Source: Muribaculum sp. (GTDB taxonomy: Bacteria > Bacteroidota > Bacteroidia > Bacteroidales > Muribaculaceae). Taken from it: DNA of 64,000 bases. Under the pieces are notes generated by a model. The model ran no database searches, was not told the origin of the DNA, and saw nothing but the letters and a program-made list of their open reading frames with translations. Below, one piece after another: positions 26,745 through 36,250 of the stretch. The first letter of the stretch is position 1; the number at the start of each line of letters is the position of its first letter. Both the position numbers and the translations under genes were made by a program. The stretch lies in NCBI GenBank assembly GCA_009775095.1, contig VSOZ01000006.1:91758-155757 (forward strand), read 5' to 3'.

Positions 26745-27842
26745 TCAATCTTTTATCTCGTTTCCGCGTAGACGTACGTCCTTGTCTATACCTGACTTGA
26801 CTTCGATTTTTATACCGTCGGAAAGTCCGGTGGCAATAACGCGGCGTTCAAACTTCTGTGCCGGAACGGAGTCAGTAAGGCAGTAAACAAAAGTGCTGTC
26901 GCCGACCCATTCTATGACGCTTTCAGGTATTGTCAGCACACCTTTTGCACTGTTAAGCTCTATCGCGGCGTTGGCGCTGTAGCCGGCGCGTAGCTGTACC
27001 GAGTCAGGGACTTGTATGGCGGCTTTTATTTCAAATGTATTTGAACCGTTCTCTTCGGTACTTTTTGGTGCGATATATTCGATAACTGCCGTAGGCGCTA
27101 TGTCGGGAAGTGCTCCTATCGACACGGTTGTATTCATACCCTGACTTAGAAGTCCTACTTCGGTCTCGTCAACTTTACCTTTAAATATAAGATTGTTCAT
27201 GTCGGCAATCTTTGCGACTGTTGTTCCGTCATTCATCGTGTTGGCCTGTATGACCGAAGTACCGACTTTTACGGGCACTTCAAGTATGAGCCCGTCGATA
27301 GTAGCGCGTACGAGCGTGTTGCTCTGCTGAGCGTTAAGGCTCGATATACCGTCGCGCACGATTGAAAGAGCATCGACGGCTGCATCATACTCTGCCTGAG
27401 CTTTTTTGTATGTCGACTGTGACTGCTCGTACTCTTCACGGCTCACAAACTTTTTGCCGTAAAGCGATTTGGTCCTGTCATACTCTGATCGGCTCTGGTC
27501 AAGCGATATACGAGCTACCTCAACGCGGTTTTGTGCCGATGACAGCTGCGACTCTTCGGGTATGACTTTTATCTTTGCTATGATGTCGCCCTCTTTTACC
27601 AAGTCGCCGGGTTCTACGTTGATCTCCGAAATTATACCGGATATTTGCGGTTTGATCTCGATTTCATCACGCGGTTCTATTTTACCCGTCAGTACGGTGC
27701 TGCGTGTTATGTCGCCTGTCTCGGGAGTTACGAGTTCATAGACGGTCTCTTTTGATTTTGAATTGTAGAACAGGTAGACGAACGTGCCCACAAAAATCAG
27801 TGCTATCACCGTCCACATCAAGATTTTAAATACTTTTTTCAT
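26745..27842 (-). CDS. Periplasmic adaptor (membrane fusion) protein of an ABC efflux pump
   Basis: The protein has 365 residues, with an N-terminal membrane anchor (VFKILMWTVIALIFVGTFVYLF). A biotinyl-lipoyl-like half domain carries the segment VEPGDLVKEGDIIAKI, followed by a coiled-coil hairpin around residues 95-165 and beta-barrel and membrane-proximal domains. This is the HlyD/MacA type, linking inner-membrane permeases to TolC. The operon context (MacB-like permeases and TolC) supports a macrolide- or peptide-export pump. The substrate is not known. Confidence 0.92.
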   Translation of the reverse strand: MKKVFKILMWTVIALIFVGTFVYLFYNSKSKETVYELVTPETGDITRSTVLTGKIEPRDEIEIKPQISGIISEINVEPGDLVKEGDIIAKIKVIPEESQLSSAQNRVEVARISLDQSRSEYDRTKSLYGKKFVSREEYEQSQSTYKKAQAEYDAAVDALSIVRDGISSLNAQQSNTLVRATIDGLILEVPVKVGTSVIQANTMNDGTTVAKIADMNNLIFKGKVDETEVGLLSQGMNTTVSIGALPDIAPTAVIEYIAPKSTEENGSNTFEIKAAIQVPDSVQLRAGYSANAAIELNSAKGVLTIPESVIEWVGDSTFVYCLTDSVPAQKFERRVIATGLSDGIKIEVKSGIDKDVRLRGNEIKD

Positions 27843-27864
27843 CGTGGTTATGTAATTTTATTGT

Positions 27865-29112
27865 TTATTTATCATTAAGAGCTTCGATCGGTTTTATACG
27901 CATGGCTTTGATGGCCGGTATGATGCCCGCAGCCGTACCGAGTGAGAGGAAGAGAACAAGTATATATATGGCGTTCATGAACGTAAGCTGGAAACGTGCC
28001 ATCTCTCCGGTTTCGTCAGCTGACCCGTAGGCTACCGCCGACAGTATGAGTACGGCAAAACATATGCCGGCTGTTCCTGCAACAAGGGTAAGCACCACAC
28101 TCTCCGAGAGTATCTGCATGATTATATCACGCGGCTTGGCACCGATGGCACGTCGTATGCCTATCTCCTGAGTACGTTCTTTTACTATTATCCACATTAT
28201 GTTGCCTACGCCGATTATACCGGCCATAAGCGAGCCGAGACCTACAAACAGCACGAGTATGTCAACACCGGTAAACATATTGTCGACCATCTCGAATTCT
28301 TTGGAGATGTCCATGAATCTTATGGCTTGAGTGTCTTCGGGATGAATAGGGTGTGCCGCACGCAGTATACGCTCTATTCTCGGTTGTAGGTCGCTTGGCT
28401 TGATGCCCTGCTTGGCTGTGAACAGCATGAAGTCTATATTGTTGCCGAGATTGTAGGCTCTGCGCATCATGGATATCGGTACGACGACCATGTCATCAAG
28501 CCGTCCGTTGATGTTAAGCTCCGATTTCTGTCCGGCTACGCCGACCACCCTGTAGTATATATTGTCCATCGATATGAATTTTCCTATAGGATCATCACCT
28601 CTGAAAAGCTCGTCGGCAATCCTTTTGCCTATCACACATACTTTGCGGTCATTGTATTCGTCGGCTTCATTGATGAAGCGTCCGTTATAGATTATGGGTT
28701 CGTTTATTTTCGGATATTCGCTTGACACGCCTTGAATGTAGCTTGATACAGTCTTGGAACCGAAAGCGGCATTGGTATTCCGCGTGGCTATCGGCGTTAA
28801 CGCGTCTATTCCCGATACGGAGCGGCGTATGTTGTCTACATCTGATTGGGTAACAGTCCACCACATGCCCTTGCTGTAACCTCGATAGGGCATAGTTATA
28901 GGCCGGGAATGCACAAGCGCCGTATTGGTGGCGAAGCCTGAAAATTGTCGCCGAAGTAAATCCTGCAGACCTTGTGCTCCGCCCCACAGCATGGCAAGCA
29001 TGGCTGTGCCCCAGAATATACCGAATGCAGTCAGGAAAGTGCGGGTTTTGTTGCGTGCAAGGGTTGCGGTTATCTCTTTCCAGTTGTCTATGTCAAAAAT
29101 AGGATTTTTCAT
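27865..29112 (-). CDS. ABC transporter permease, MacB/FtsX type
   Basis: The protein has 415 residues: one N-terminal membrane helix (FLTAFGIFWGTAMLAMLW), a large periplasmic MacB-like domain, and three C-terminal helices, with the FtsX-type segment VKERTQEIGIRRAIGA between the first and second. It has no ATPase domain, so it relies on the separate ATP-binding protein at 30344. It is paralogous to the next gene, at 29125. Bacteroidetes often carry paired permeases like this in one operon; heterodimer formation is inference. Confidence 0.92.
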   Translation of the reverse strand: MKNPIFDIDNWKEITATLARNKTRTFLTAFGIFWGTAMLAMLWGGAQGLQDLLRRQFSGFATNTALVHSRPITMPYRGYSKGMWWTVTQSDVDNIRRSVSGIDALTPIATRNTNAAFGSKTVSSYIQGVSSEYPKINEPIIYNGRFINEADEYNDRKVCVIGKRIADELFRGDDPIGKFISMDNIYYRVVGVAGQKSELNINGRLDDMVVVPISMMRRAYNLGNNIDFMLFTAKQGIKPSDLQPRIERILRAAHPIHPEDTQAIRFMDISKEFEMVDNMFTGVDILVLFVGLGSLMAGIIGVGNIMWIIVKERTQEIGIRRAIGAKPRDIIMQILSESVVLTLVAGTAGICFAVLILSAVAYGSADETGEMARFQLTFMNAIYILVLFLSLGTAAGIIPAIKAMRIKPIEALNDK

Positions 29113-29124
29113 CGAAAATATTTT

Positions 29125-30339
29125 TTATTCGGTACGTAATGCTTCTACCGGACGCACTTTCAACGCCCTCATCGCCGGAAATATGCCGGCCAATGCGCCC
29201 GATACTATAAGTACACAGGTTACCTGCATGGCGAGTGACAGGTTTACTGTCGGGTCTTTAATGAAGTCGGAGTCGGCAAACATATGGGCGAGTATCTCGG
29301 TGCCGACAGTCCCGAGCAGTATGCCTATGTATCCGAATATTGTTGTCAGCGATACACTTTCCACTATGACCTGCGCGAGGATGCTGCGTGGCTTGGCTCC
29401 GATGGCCCGTCGTATGCCTATCTCATGAGTGCGTTCACGTACCGATACAAACATGATGTTGCTGACGCCGACAATACCGGTTATCAAAGTCAGCAGACCG
29501 ATGACCCACATGACTATGTTGAGTATGTTCATTACTTTCTGATTGGCCAGATAGCTTTCAAAGCGGTTCCATACCCATACGGCGCTGTTGTCATCGGCGG
29601 CATGGCTGTTGCTGCGTCCGAGTGTGGCGCGTATGTTGTTTTCAAGCGCCTCGGCATCCTCTTCCGAATTGAGATCTTTGGTAATCACTCTTATCATGCC
29701 CAGTTCATCATCAAAACCGGCAAGGGCGCGTGCGGTGGTGTAGGGGATGAATATGTCGTTTTTCCATTCATGTTTATATACTCCTACCACATTAAAGGCC
29801 ACTCCGCCGACGTTAAGGCTCTTGCCGACAGCTTTTGTCGGGTCGGCATAAAGTTGTTCGGCGGTTTTGTAATCGATGACAATTGATTTACGCTGTTCGG
29901 CAAGATCCTTGTCATTTATGAATCGTCCGTAGTCAATTGTCATTTGTTCGCGGGCCTCGGGATATACTCCCGTATAGCTTCGCGATACGTAGTCGCGCTC
30001 GGTCGACATATTTACCGTTGTGCCGTCAAAACTCGGTGCGGCCATCGCTACATTTCCGGGATTGTCGTGCTCTATCTCTTTGAGATTTCGTTCTTTAAGC
30101 GGTACCCATCGTCCCTCTTTTAGGCCTTTATAGGGCTTTGACGCTCTTCCCGGCCACAGCATTATAACGTTGGATGACTTGGCAAATTCACCGGAGGAGA
30201 ATGAATTGGAAACACCTTTTGCCATCCCCACAAGCATGATGAGCATAAATATACCCCAAGCCACTGCCATTCCGGTCAGTGCCGTACGGAGCTTGTTTGT
30301 GCACATCGTCTGCCATATTTCATTTATAAGGTCAAGCAT
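29125..30339 (-). CDS. ABC transporter permease, MacB/FtsX type
   Basis: This 404-residue protein has the same layout as the neighbouring permease: an N-terminal helix (TALTGMAVAWGIFMLIM), a periplasmic domain, then three helices with the VRERTHEIGIRRAIGA segment. The two proteins share this conserved motif and order, so they arose by duplication. It starts 4 bases from the ATPase gene stop, so the genes form one unit. Role: transmembrane part of a MacB-like exporter. Confidence 0.92.
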   Translation of the reverse strand: MLDLINEIWQTMCTNKLRTALTGMAVAWGIFMLIMLVGMAKGVSNSFSSGEFAKSSNVIMLWPGRASKPYKGLKEGRWVPLKERNLKEIEHDNPGNVAMAAPSFDGTTVNMSTERDYVSRSYTGVYPEAREQMTIDYGRFINDKDLAEQRKSIVIDYKTAEQLYADPTKAVGKSLNVGGVAFNVVGVYKHEWKNDIFIPYTTARALAGFDDELGMIRVITKDLNSEEDAEALENNIRATLGRSNSHAADDNSAVWVWNRFESYLANQKVMNILNIVMWVIGLLTLITGIVGVSNIMFVSVRERTHEIGIRRAIGAKPRSILAQVIVESVSLTTIFGYIGILLGTVGTEILAHMFADSDFIKDPTVNLSLAMQVTCVLIVSGALAGIFPAMRALKVRPVEALRTE

Positions 30340-30343
30340 GGTG

Positions 30344-31003
30344 TCATTGTGTTATTATGCCGTCGGATATGCGTATAATACGATTGGTCTGTGCACCTAC
30401 GTTGGGGTCGTGAGTGACTATAACCGTAGTCATGCCTTCGTCATTTAATTGACGAAATATTTTCATAACCTCCACCGAGGTCTTGCTGTCAAGTGCTCCT
30501 GTCGGTTCGTCGGCAAGTATTATAGCCGGATTGGTTATAAGTGATCGTGCAATGGCTACACGTTGTTTCTGGCCGCCCGACAATTCGCTCGGCAGATGAT
30601 GTGACCATTCGCGCAATCCCATGCGGTCAAGTTGTTCAAGTGCGAGTTTATTGCGCTTTTTGCGTGACACGCCCTGATAAAACAGAGGTAAAGCCACGTT
30701 CTCCACAGCGTCTTTGTAATTTATAAGATTAAATGATTGAAATACGAAGCCGATGAGTTTGTTGCGCAATTCGGCGGCGCGGTTCTCACTGAGGTTTTTT
30801 ATCATAGTACCGTCAAGTACATATTCTCCTGTGTCGTAGCTGTCAAGTATGCCCAGAATGTTAAGTAGGGTCGATTTGCCCGAACCTGAGGCACCCATTA
30901 TGGATACGAGTTCCCCTTTGGCTATGTCAAGGTTTATGCCCTTGAGTACATGAAGCGGCACGGCTCCGGGGTAGGTCTTGTTGATGTCGGATAGATGTAT
31001 CAT
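30344..31003 (-). CDS. ABC transporter ATP-binding protein, MacB/LolD type
   Basis: The protein has 219 residues. Walker A is GASGSGKST near residue 36, the signature is LSGGQKQRVAIARS, Walker B is ILADEPTGALDS, and the H-loop is VTHDPN. This is the energy unit for the two permeases encoded just downstream. It is the first gene of the efflux operon, but no consensus promoter is visible in the 73-base gap before it. Confidence 0.94.
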   Translation of the reverse strand: MIHLSDINKTYPGAVPLHVLKGINLDIAKGELVSIMGASGSGKSTLLNILGILDSYDTGEYVLDGTMIKNLSENRAAELRNKLIGFVFQSFNLINYKDAVENVALPLFYQGVSRKKRNKLALEQLDRMGLREWSHHLPSELSGGQKQRVAIARSLITNPAIILADEPTGALDSKTSVEVMKIFRQLNDEGMTTVIVTHDPNVGAQTNRIIRISDGIITQ

Positions 31004-31076
31004 TATATTTACTTTTTCCGTTTTTTATACATTAGATGCGATAATACGTCTGAAGGTTGCATCCGGTGATTATTTT

Positions 31077-31982
31077 TTATTTTTGTACATCTCCTAATAT
31101 TAATTTGGATGGAGAATATTTAACCGTATCGGGTATGGCTTCGTTTACTCCGGATGATAGACTGCCTTTACGTGTAAAAGATATGTTTCTTGTCTTAAAG
31201 GCCGGTATCCATTCAAAGTCCTTTATGCCGGTAGTGTTGAATGTCATTGAAGCAAAATTTCTTTCATCCGCTGAATGCCCGTCATGCCATACGAGTGAAT
31301 TTATCTCATTGTCCGACCCGTTTATGGTTATGTCGGTAGTATGAGTTGATGTAAGGTTTATATAGTCGATCGTACAGTTAGTAAATGCCGTGGATAGATC
31401 TGTATAGTTACCTGTCATATTCAACGTGTCAAACTTGCAGTCATAGAACAGTACTTTACCGAAATCGACGTTAAACGTTTGTCCATCCATTTGCCGCAGG
31501 CATGTATATGCCGATTCATTTGTAACGATATCCGTAAGCATCCCTTGTGGTACTCTTATGATGATCGGGCCGCCTTTGAATACAAGATTTCTGCGCTCTT
31601 CTTTCATCTTTTCCATGACATGTTTTAACCCATGAAAGTCCATGTTTATGTACATTGCACCTGACTCGGAAGTGACTGTAACGTATTCGTTCCATTCCGG
31701 ATCGGCTGCTATGATCGGTGAGGCTATGTCATCGCACTGCATTATTGTAAGAGGATAAGAGAGATCATTAAAGAAGCCGGGGGTATTGTCGGGAATGGAG
31801 TCATTGACTGTAAATATCAATCGGGAGAATGTTGGCAGGTTCTTCTCGACCAAGGCTCCGTCAAATGACAAATGTGCACTTTCATTACCATTGTTAGAAC
31901 ATGTGATTACGGCTGAAGTTGTGGCAACGGCAAGTGCGCCGGCTGCCACCAGACCTATAAATGCTATTGATGATTTTTTCAT
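31077..31982 (-). CDS. Unknown exported protein, possible auto-adhesin-like beta protein
   Basis: This 301-residue protein is not assigned to a family with confidence. It has a hydrophobic N-terminal signal or anchor (SSIAFIGLVAAGALAVATTSAV) with a cysteine a few residues on. The body has regularly spaced short beta-like segments (TDLSTAFTNCTIDYINLTS, TDITINGSDNEINSLVW) that recall DUF2807-type beta-helix 'adhesin' proteins. It overlaps the GntR regulator gene by 4 bases, so the two are translated together, and it closes the ABC-GntR operon. A sensor or surface partner of the ABC system is possible. Confidence 0.55.
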   Translation of the reverse strand: MKKSSIAFIGLVAAGALAVATTSAVITCSNNGNESAHLSFDGALVEKNLPTFSRLIFTVNDSIPDNTPGFFNDLSYPLTIMQCDDIASPIIAADPEWNEYVTVTSESGAMYINMDFHGLKHVMEKMKEERRNLVFKGGPIIIRVPQGMLTDIVTNESAYTCLRQMDGQTFNVDFGKVLFYDCKFDTLNMTGNYTDLSTAFTNCTIDYINLTSTHTTDITINGSDNEINSLVWHDGHSADERNFASMTFNTTGIKDFEWIPAFKTRNISFTRKGSLSSGVNEAIPDTVKYSPSKLILGDVQK

Positions 31983-32365
31983 TGTTTTTCTGTTTGAGAT
32001 TGTGAATTACAATAATTCTCATACATTGACTTTAATTCGTCGTGAGCTATGTCAAGCATTTTTAGCTCCTTGAAGAAGTCTATTATGTCATCATTAAGAA
32101 ATGTGTCACGTCGCATCCTGACAATGGCATTACGTGCATCTGATGACACAAAGAAACCTATGCCGCGACGGTTGTATATGATATCTCTTGCCGACAGGTA
32201 TTCGTATGACCTCATGACTGTATTGGCGTTTACTTCAACCGATGCCGCGTACTCTCTTACCGAAGGCATGCGGTCATCCGGATTGTATGTTCCGCTCATG
32301 ATGTCGTAACATATGCGGTCGGCAATCTGTAGATATATCGGTCGGTTATTTTCTTTAAATATCAT
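31979..32365 (-). CDS. GntR family transcriptional regulator, YtrA subfamily
   Basis: This regulator of 128 residues has an N-terminal winged helix: IYLQIADRICYDIMSG, then DRMPSVREYAASVEVNANTV for the recognition helix region, and RRGIGFFV for the wing. The short C-terminal tail lacks a large ligand domain, which is the hallmark of the YtrA group. The ATG at 32365 (MIFKENNRPIY) is preferred over a longer frame because the winged-helix start lies here. YtrA proteins repress ABC transporter operons. Here the ABC genes lie upstream in the same operon, and a YtrA-like inverted repeat is present in the leader at 34047. Confidence 0.9.
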   Translation of the reverse strand: MIFKENNRPIYLQIADRICYDIMSGTYNPDDRMPSVREYAASVEVNANTVMRSYEYLSARDIIYNRRGIGFFVSSDARNAIVRMRRDTFLNDDIIDFFKELKMLDIAHDELKSMYENYCNSQSQTEKQ

Positions 32366-32381
32366 TTTAAATAGAGTTTTA

Positions 32382-33185
32382 TTACCATCGTTGTATGATC
32401 TCGCTTTCACGGAAACGCCAATATGCAAGTGCATAGTTGATGGCGCAGCCGCAAATGGTCAGACACCAATATGGAGTAAAATGCACCTCGTTGTTAACAA
32501 TATGGGCATACCAATATCCGGAATCAAAGATTTTATAGACGCCATAACCTATGAAATAATATATTGTAGCAGTTATCGAAAACATTATAAATGTTTTTAC
32601 AAACGTCTGTTTAGGCCAGAAACTGCTGCCGAGAACAAACAGCGACTGGACAAAAAAGAATAACATGAAAAAAATATTTACCGCTTTCCACTCTTCGATA
32701 TAGTTGACATACTCCGAGATGCCGAACGGAACGAGTAGCTTTAATGTTATTTCTTTGTCGGTAACAAACGGTATGCAGATAACATATCGCAACAGATCGG
32801 CAATAAAACACGATATTGCAAATACCACGAGAAACAACGGAACATATATAAGCCATCGTACGAAGTATTTTTCAAACTGTGAAGCCGGGTACATGAGAGT
32901 TGAGATACGCTTTTGCCGACTGCTCATATTTTTCATGGTGTTGGCCGCACTGAGAGACCCGAATATCATCAGTGACCAAGCGAAAAGCGCGAACATGTTG
33001 TTCCATAACGGATCTACACCGTTTGTATAGAATCGATCGCTATAGTCATCGTAATTATTAAATACAATAAACAGGGTTAAAAAGCACATGGCACCGACCA
33101 TTACAAGTATCTGCATAGCTATCGTGCGTCGGGTTTCGCGTAACTCTTTTGCGAATGTTGTATAAAAACGAGATAATGAAGTCAT
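32382..33185 (-). CDS. ABC-type membrane permease subunit
   Basis: The protein has 267 residues and about six membrane helices (for example ILVMVGAMCFLTLFIVF, FVRWLIYVPLFLVVFAISCF and FFMLFFFVQSLFVLGSSF). It has no strong family motif, but it lies between an ATP-binding protein and a YtrA-type regulator, so it is most likely the permease partner. It starts 5 bases after the ATPase gene stops. The pair resembles Bacteroidetes ABC-2-like systems controlled by GntR regulators. Confidence 0.75.
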   Translation of the reverse strand: MTSLSRFYTTFAKELRETRRTIAMQILVMVGAMCFLTLFIVFNNYDDYSDRFYTNGVDPLWNNMFALFAWSLMIFGSLSAANTMKNMSSRQKRISTLMYPASQFEKYFVRWLIYVPLFLVVFAISCFIADLLRYVICIPFVTDKEITLKLLVPFGISEYVNYIEEWKAVNIFFMLFFFVQSLFVLGSSFWPKQTFVKTFIMFSITATIYYFIGYGVYKIFDSGYWYAHIVNNEVHFTPYWCLTICGCAINYALAYWRFRESEIIQRW

Positions 33186-33190
33186 ATCGG

Positions 33191-34042
33191 TCAGTTATCT
33201 GTATGGTTGATAAATTGTCGGTTAAGCATCTCGGGTGACTCGAGCGCGAAATTAAACAGTACTTCAAGGTCAAGTCGTGAGTCTTCATTGTTATTGTTGG
33301 GAAGCATTACGGTAGCCCCTCCGGGAGTATTCTGGGCGTAAAGGGCGCTTTTGATGATATCCCTATCCTGAGTAGATACAAATTTCAGAGCGCTGACAAT
33401 ATCAAATGCTGGCTTGTTGAACAACACATTATGGTTGTCCATGATTATCACATGATCAAGTATCGAGTCTATATCACGTGCTTGATGTGTGGAAATAAGT
33501 ATCGTCTGGTCATCGCGCAACGACGAACATATAAAGCGTCGGAATGCGCTTTTGCCCGGTATATCCAGACCGTTGGTCGGCTCGTCCATGAGGAGCATCG
33601 AAGTATTGCATGCTAGTGCGAAACTCATGTATACTTTTTTCTTTTGTCCCATGGACAGCGCGTTAAGTTTTACGTCTGCGTCTAAGTCGAATGTCGAGAG
33701 ATGACGCTTCATGTCATCCATTGAAAATTTAGGATAGAACGGTGCGTTTACCTTGACATACTGCATGAGTGACACGGGAGGGAGAGAGAACTCTTCCGGC
33801 ACAATAAATATGTCAGTCAATGTTTTGGTAAGACGTCGGCGAGTATTGATACCGTTATATAACACACGCCCTTTTTGAGGAAACAATAAGCCGCATATCA
33901 GATATAGCAATGTTGATTTGCCGGCGCCGTTTCGTCCGAGCAATCCATAGATTCCTCCGGGCTCCAATTGCAACGAAAAGTCTTCAAGCACATTTTCGCG
34001 TTGCTTTGGATAATTGAACGTGAGATTTTCAATTTCAAGCAT
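33191..34042 (-). CDS. ABC transporter ATP-binding protein
   Basis: This 283-residue protein has Walker A GLLGRNGAGKST near residue 37, the signature LSMGQKKKVYMSFA (a variant of LSGGQ), Walker B LLMDEPTNGLD and the switch histidine STHQARD. It is the first gene of an operon with a permease, the YtrA-type regulator and an unknown exported protein. The 3' extension of about 60 residues is longer than the minimal ATPase. A YtrA-like operator begins 5 bases upstream of the ATG. Confidence 0.93.
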   Translation of the reverse strand: MLEIENLTFNYPKQRENVLEDFSLQLEPGGIYGLLGRNGAGKSTLLYLICGLLFPQKGRVLYNGINTRRRLTKTLTDIFIVPEEFSLPPVSLMQYVKVNAPFYPKFSMDDMKRHLSTFDLDADVKLNALSMGQKKKVYMSFALACNTSMLLMDEPTNGLDIPGKSAFRRFICSSLRDDQTILISTHQARDIDSILDHVIIMDNHNVLFNKPAFDIVSALKFVSTQDRDIIKSALYAQNTPGGATVMLPNNNNEDSRLDLEVLFNFALESPEMLNRQFINHTDN

Positions 34043-34046
34043 AATG

Positions 34047-34070
34047 AGTGTATTAGTTTATTAGTACACC
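34047..34070. promoter_or_regulatory. Inverted repeat resembling a YtrA operator
   Basis: AGTGTA, 12 bases, TACACC lies just before the ABC operon start. The B. subtilis YtrA operator is AGTGTA-N13-TACACT, so this fits apart from one base of spacing and the last base. The operon encodes its own YtrA-type protein at 31979. Confidence 0.6.
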
Positions 34071-34139
34071 GCGAAGGCAGTATTAATTGTTGAATTGACA
34101 AAATATATTTTCATATTTTTGAAAATAATATGGTCCTGT

Positions 34140-34171
34140 TTTGTAAAACCATGACAGGTTTCTTATATTTG
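34140..34171 (+). promoter_or_regulatory. Promoter of the M18 aminopeptidase gene
   Basis: TTTG (34140-34143), 20 bases, TATATTTG (34164-34171) is a consensus match, with a 29-base leader to the ATG at 34201. Confidence 0.65.
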
Positions 34172-34200
34172 TGATATAAATAATAAAATTGTAAACGATT

Positions 34201-35502
34201 ATGGATAAATATAATGCCGCTATTGACGGCCTGATGCGGTTTATTGATAAAAGTGTGTGCAACTTTTATGCTGTCGATACTCTCAGACAGATGCTTGATA
34301 GTGCAGGATTTGAGGCTATCGAGCAAAGCGCTGCTTGGAACCTGCAAAGGGGAGGCAAGTATTATGTCACTAAAAACGGTTCGGCTATATTTGCATTTAT
34401 CGTTGGTAACGGTTCCGCAAACGACGGTTTTAAAATAATCTCCGCCCACAGCGACTCTCCGGGCTTCAGAATCAAGCCGCATCCCGAGATGCTTACCGAC
34501 GGAAACATTATAAAATTGAATACCGAAGTCTACGGCGGACCGATATTGTATACTTGGTTTGACCGTCCGTTGTCGATTGCCGGACGGGTGTTGCTGAAAG
34601 GTACTGATGCCTTGCATCCTGTCACCCGACTTGTCAGATTCGATCGTCCGTTGCTTACCATACCGCATCTGGCAATTCACTTTAACAGAGCGGTTAATGA
34701 GGGAAATCCGCTGTCAAAGCAAAAAGATATGCTTCCTGTCATAGGGGCCGTAAAAAATGTCGTCGAAAAAGACGGACTTGTCATACGCATGGTAGCCGAG
34801 CATCTCGGTATTGATGTCGCTGACATACTTGACATGGATCTGTCGCTGTACGATACGACCAAGTCCTGCCGTGTCGGATTAAACGACGAGTTTATTACTT
34901 CAGGCCGACTTGACGATCTGTCTATGGTACATGCCGCGGTGTCGGCTCTGCTTGATGTGTCGGGAGAGCAGCCTATGACGCGAGTAATGGCCATTTTTGA
35001 CAATGAGGAGACCGGATCCGGGACAAAACAAGGTGCTGCATCGCCGGTGCTGATGAATATAATGAGGCGTATAACCGACAGTCTCGGAGGTAATGAAGAG
35101 GATTATCTGAGGGCTGTTGCAAAGTCGTTTATGATTTCGGCTGATAATGCTCATGGCGTGCATCCCAATTATGTGGAGAAACAAGACCCGACCAATCATC
35201 CTGTACTCGGCGGAGGACCTGTGATAAAGATAAATGCCAATTGTAAATATATGACCGACGCCGACTCTGCCGCAGTGTTCAAAACGATATGTGGCGATGC
35301 CGGAGTGCCGTGTCAGTATTTTGTCAACCACTCCGACGTGGCAGGAGGTTCAACGCTCGGCAACATTCTGACTTCGCAGATTGACTTGAGTGGCGTTGAC
35401 ATGGGAGCGGCTTTATGGGCCATGCACTCGGTTCGCGAAACCGCATCATGTGCCGACCACATATATACAATAAAGGCTTTTACTCGTTTTTATGAGCTAT
35501 AG
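34201..35502 (+). CDS. M18 family aminopeptidase
   Basis: The protein has 433 residues, typical for this tetrahedral zinc enzyme family that removes N-terminal acidic or neutral residues from peptides in the cytoplasm. Seen are FKIISAHSDSPGFRIKPHP (first zinc histidine), FDNEETGSGTKQGA (catalytic and metal glutamates), and the end motif FVNHSDVAGGSTLG. A consensus promoter is 30 bases upstream. The gene converges with the RluA gene, with a 6-base overlap of their ends. Confidence 0.94.
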   Translation: MDKYNAAIDGLMRFIDKSVCNFYAVDTLRQMLDSAGFEAIEQSAAWNLQRGGKYYVTKNGSAIFAFIVGNGSANDGFKIISAHSDSPGFRIKPHPEMLTDGNIIKLNTEVYGGPILYTWFDRPLSIAGRVLLKGTDALHPVTRLVRFDRPLLTIPHLAIHFNRAVNEGNPLSKQKDMLPVIGAVKNVVEKDGLVIRMVAEHLGIDVADILDMDLSLYDTTKSCRVGLNDEFITSGRLDDLSMVHAAVSALLDVSGEQPMTRVMAIFDNEETGSGTKQGAASPVLMNIMRRITDSLGGNEEDYLRAVAKSFMISADNAHGVHPNYVEKQDPTNHPVLGGGPVIKINANCKYMTDADSAAVFKTICGDAGVPCQYFVNHSDVAGGSTLGNILTSQIDLSGVDMGAALWAMHSVRETASCADHIYTIKAFTRFYEL

Positions 35503-36180
35503 TTTTTGAGCTTCGGCCGTTATAGCTTTCCATAGATTGTCATCGGGCAGCGGTGCGGTGATGTCTATCTGTTTTCCGCTTACGGGGTGGGTGAACTCTA
35601 TGCGGTGTGACAGCAGCGATATGCTGCCGTCGGGATTGTTGCGTTTGTCGCCATACTTAAGGTCACCTTTGATAGGGCATCCTATTGCTGAAAGTTGCAC
35701 CCTTATCTGATGTTTGCGCCCTGTAAGCAGATTTATTTCAAGCAGGTGATAACGGTCTGATGACGCGATATGCTTATACATGAGCACGGCACGTTGCGAA
35801 CCCTTTTTCTCGATGTCAGACGCATATGACTTGTTGTTTCGCTCGGTCGAAGTTATGTAGTGGGTGAGTGTATCGGCCGGTTGCGGGGGGCGGTTGCGGG
35901 TTATGGCCCAATATGTCTTTTTGACCTCCCCGTTGCGAAACATCTCGTTCATCCTCGACAGCGCTTTTGAGGTCTTGGCAAAGACTACAAGTCCTCCTAC
36001 GGGACGGTCAAGACGGTGGACTACTCCGCAGAATACATTGCCGGGTTTGGCATATTTTTCCTTAAGCCACAGTTTGAGCTCGTCGACAAGAGGGCGGTCG
36101 CCGGTTTTGTCACCTTGCACTATCTCGCCGGGAGCTTTGTTTACTATAATAAGGTGGTTGTCTTCGTAGACTACTTCCAT
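35497..36180 (-). CDS. RluA family pseudouridine synthase
   Basis: The protein has 227 residues from the ATG at 36180. The catalytic region HRLDRPVGGLVVFAKT holds the family aspartate; TGRKHQIRVQL and IEFTHPVSGK are the later conserved strands. The enzyme changes uridine to pseudouridine in rRNA or tRNA. I reject a longer frame starting at 36318: it overlaps the phosphoglucomutase gene and its first 46 residues are basic without similarity. No S4 domain is present. The exact target RNA is not known. Confidence 0.9.
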   Translation of the reverse strand: MEVVYEDNHLIIVNKAPGEIVQGDKTGDRPLVDELKLWLKEKYAKPGNVFCGVVHRLDRPVGGLVVFAKTSKALSRMNEMFRNGEVKKTYWAITRNRPPQPADTLTHYITSTERNNKSYASDIEKKGSQRAVLMYKHIASSDRYHLLEINLLTGRKHQIRVQLSAIGCPIKGDLKYGDKRNNPDGSISLLSHRIEFTHPVSGKQIDITAPLPDDNLWKAITAEAQKL

Positions 36181-36250
36181 GTCGTAATGAATATAGTTGC
36201 GGGCGACTTTTACGAGCCGCCCGCAAGCTTTTAATATATTGATTTCCTTA

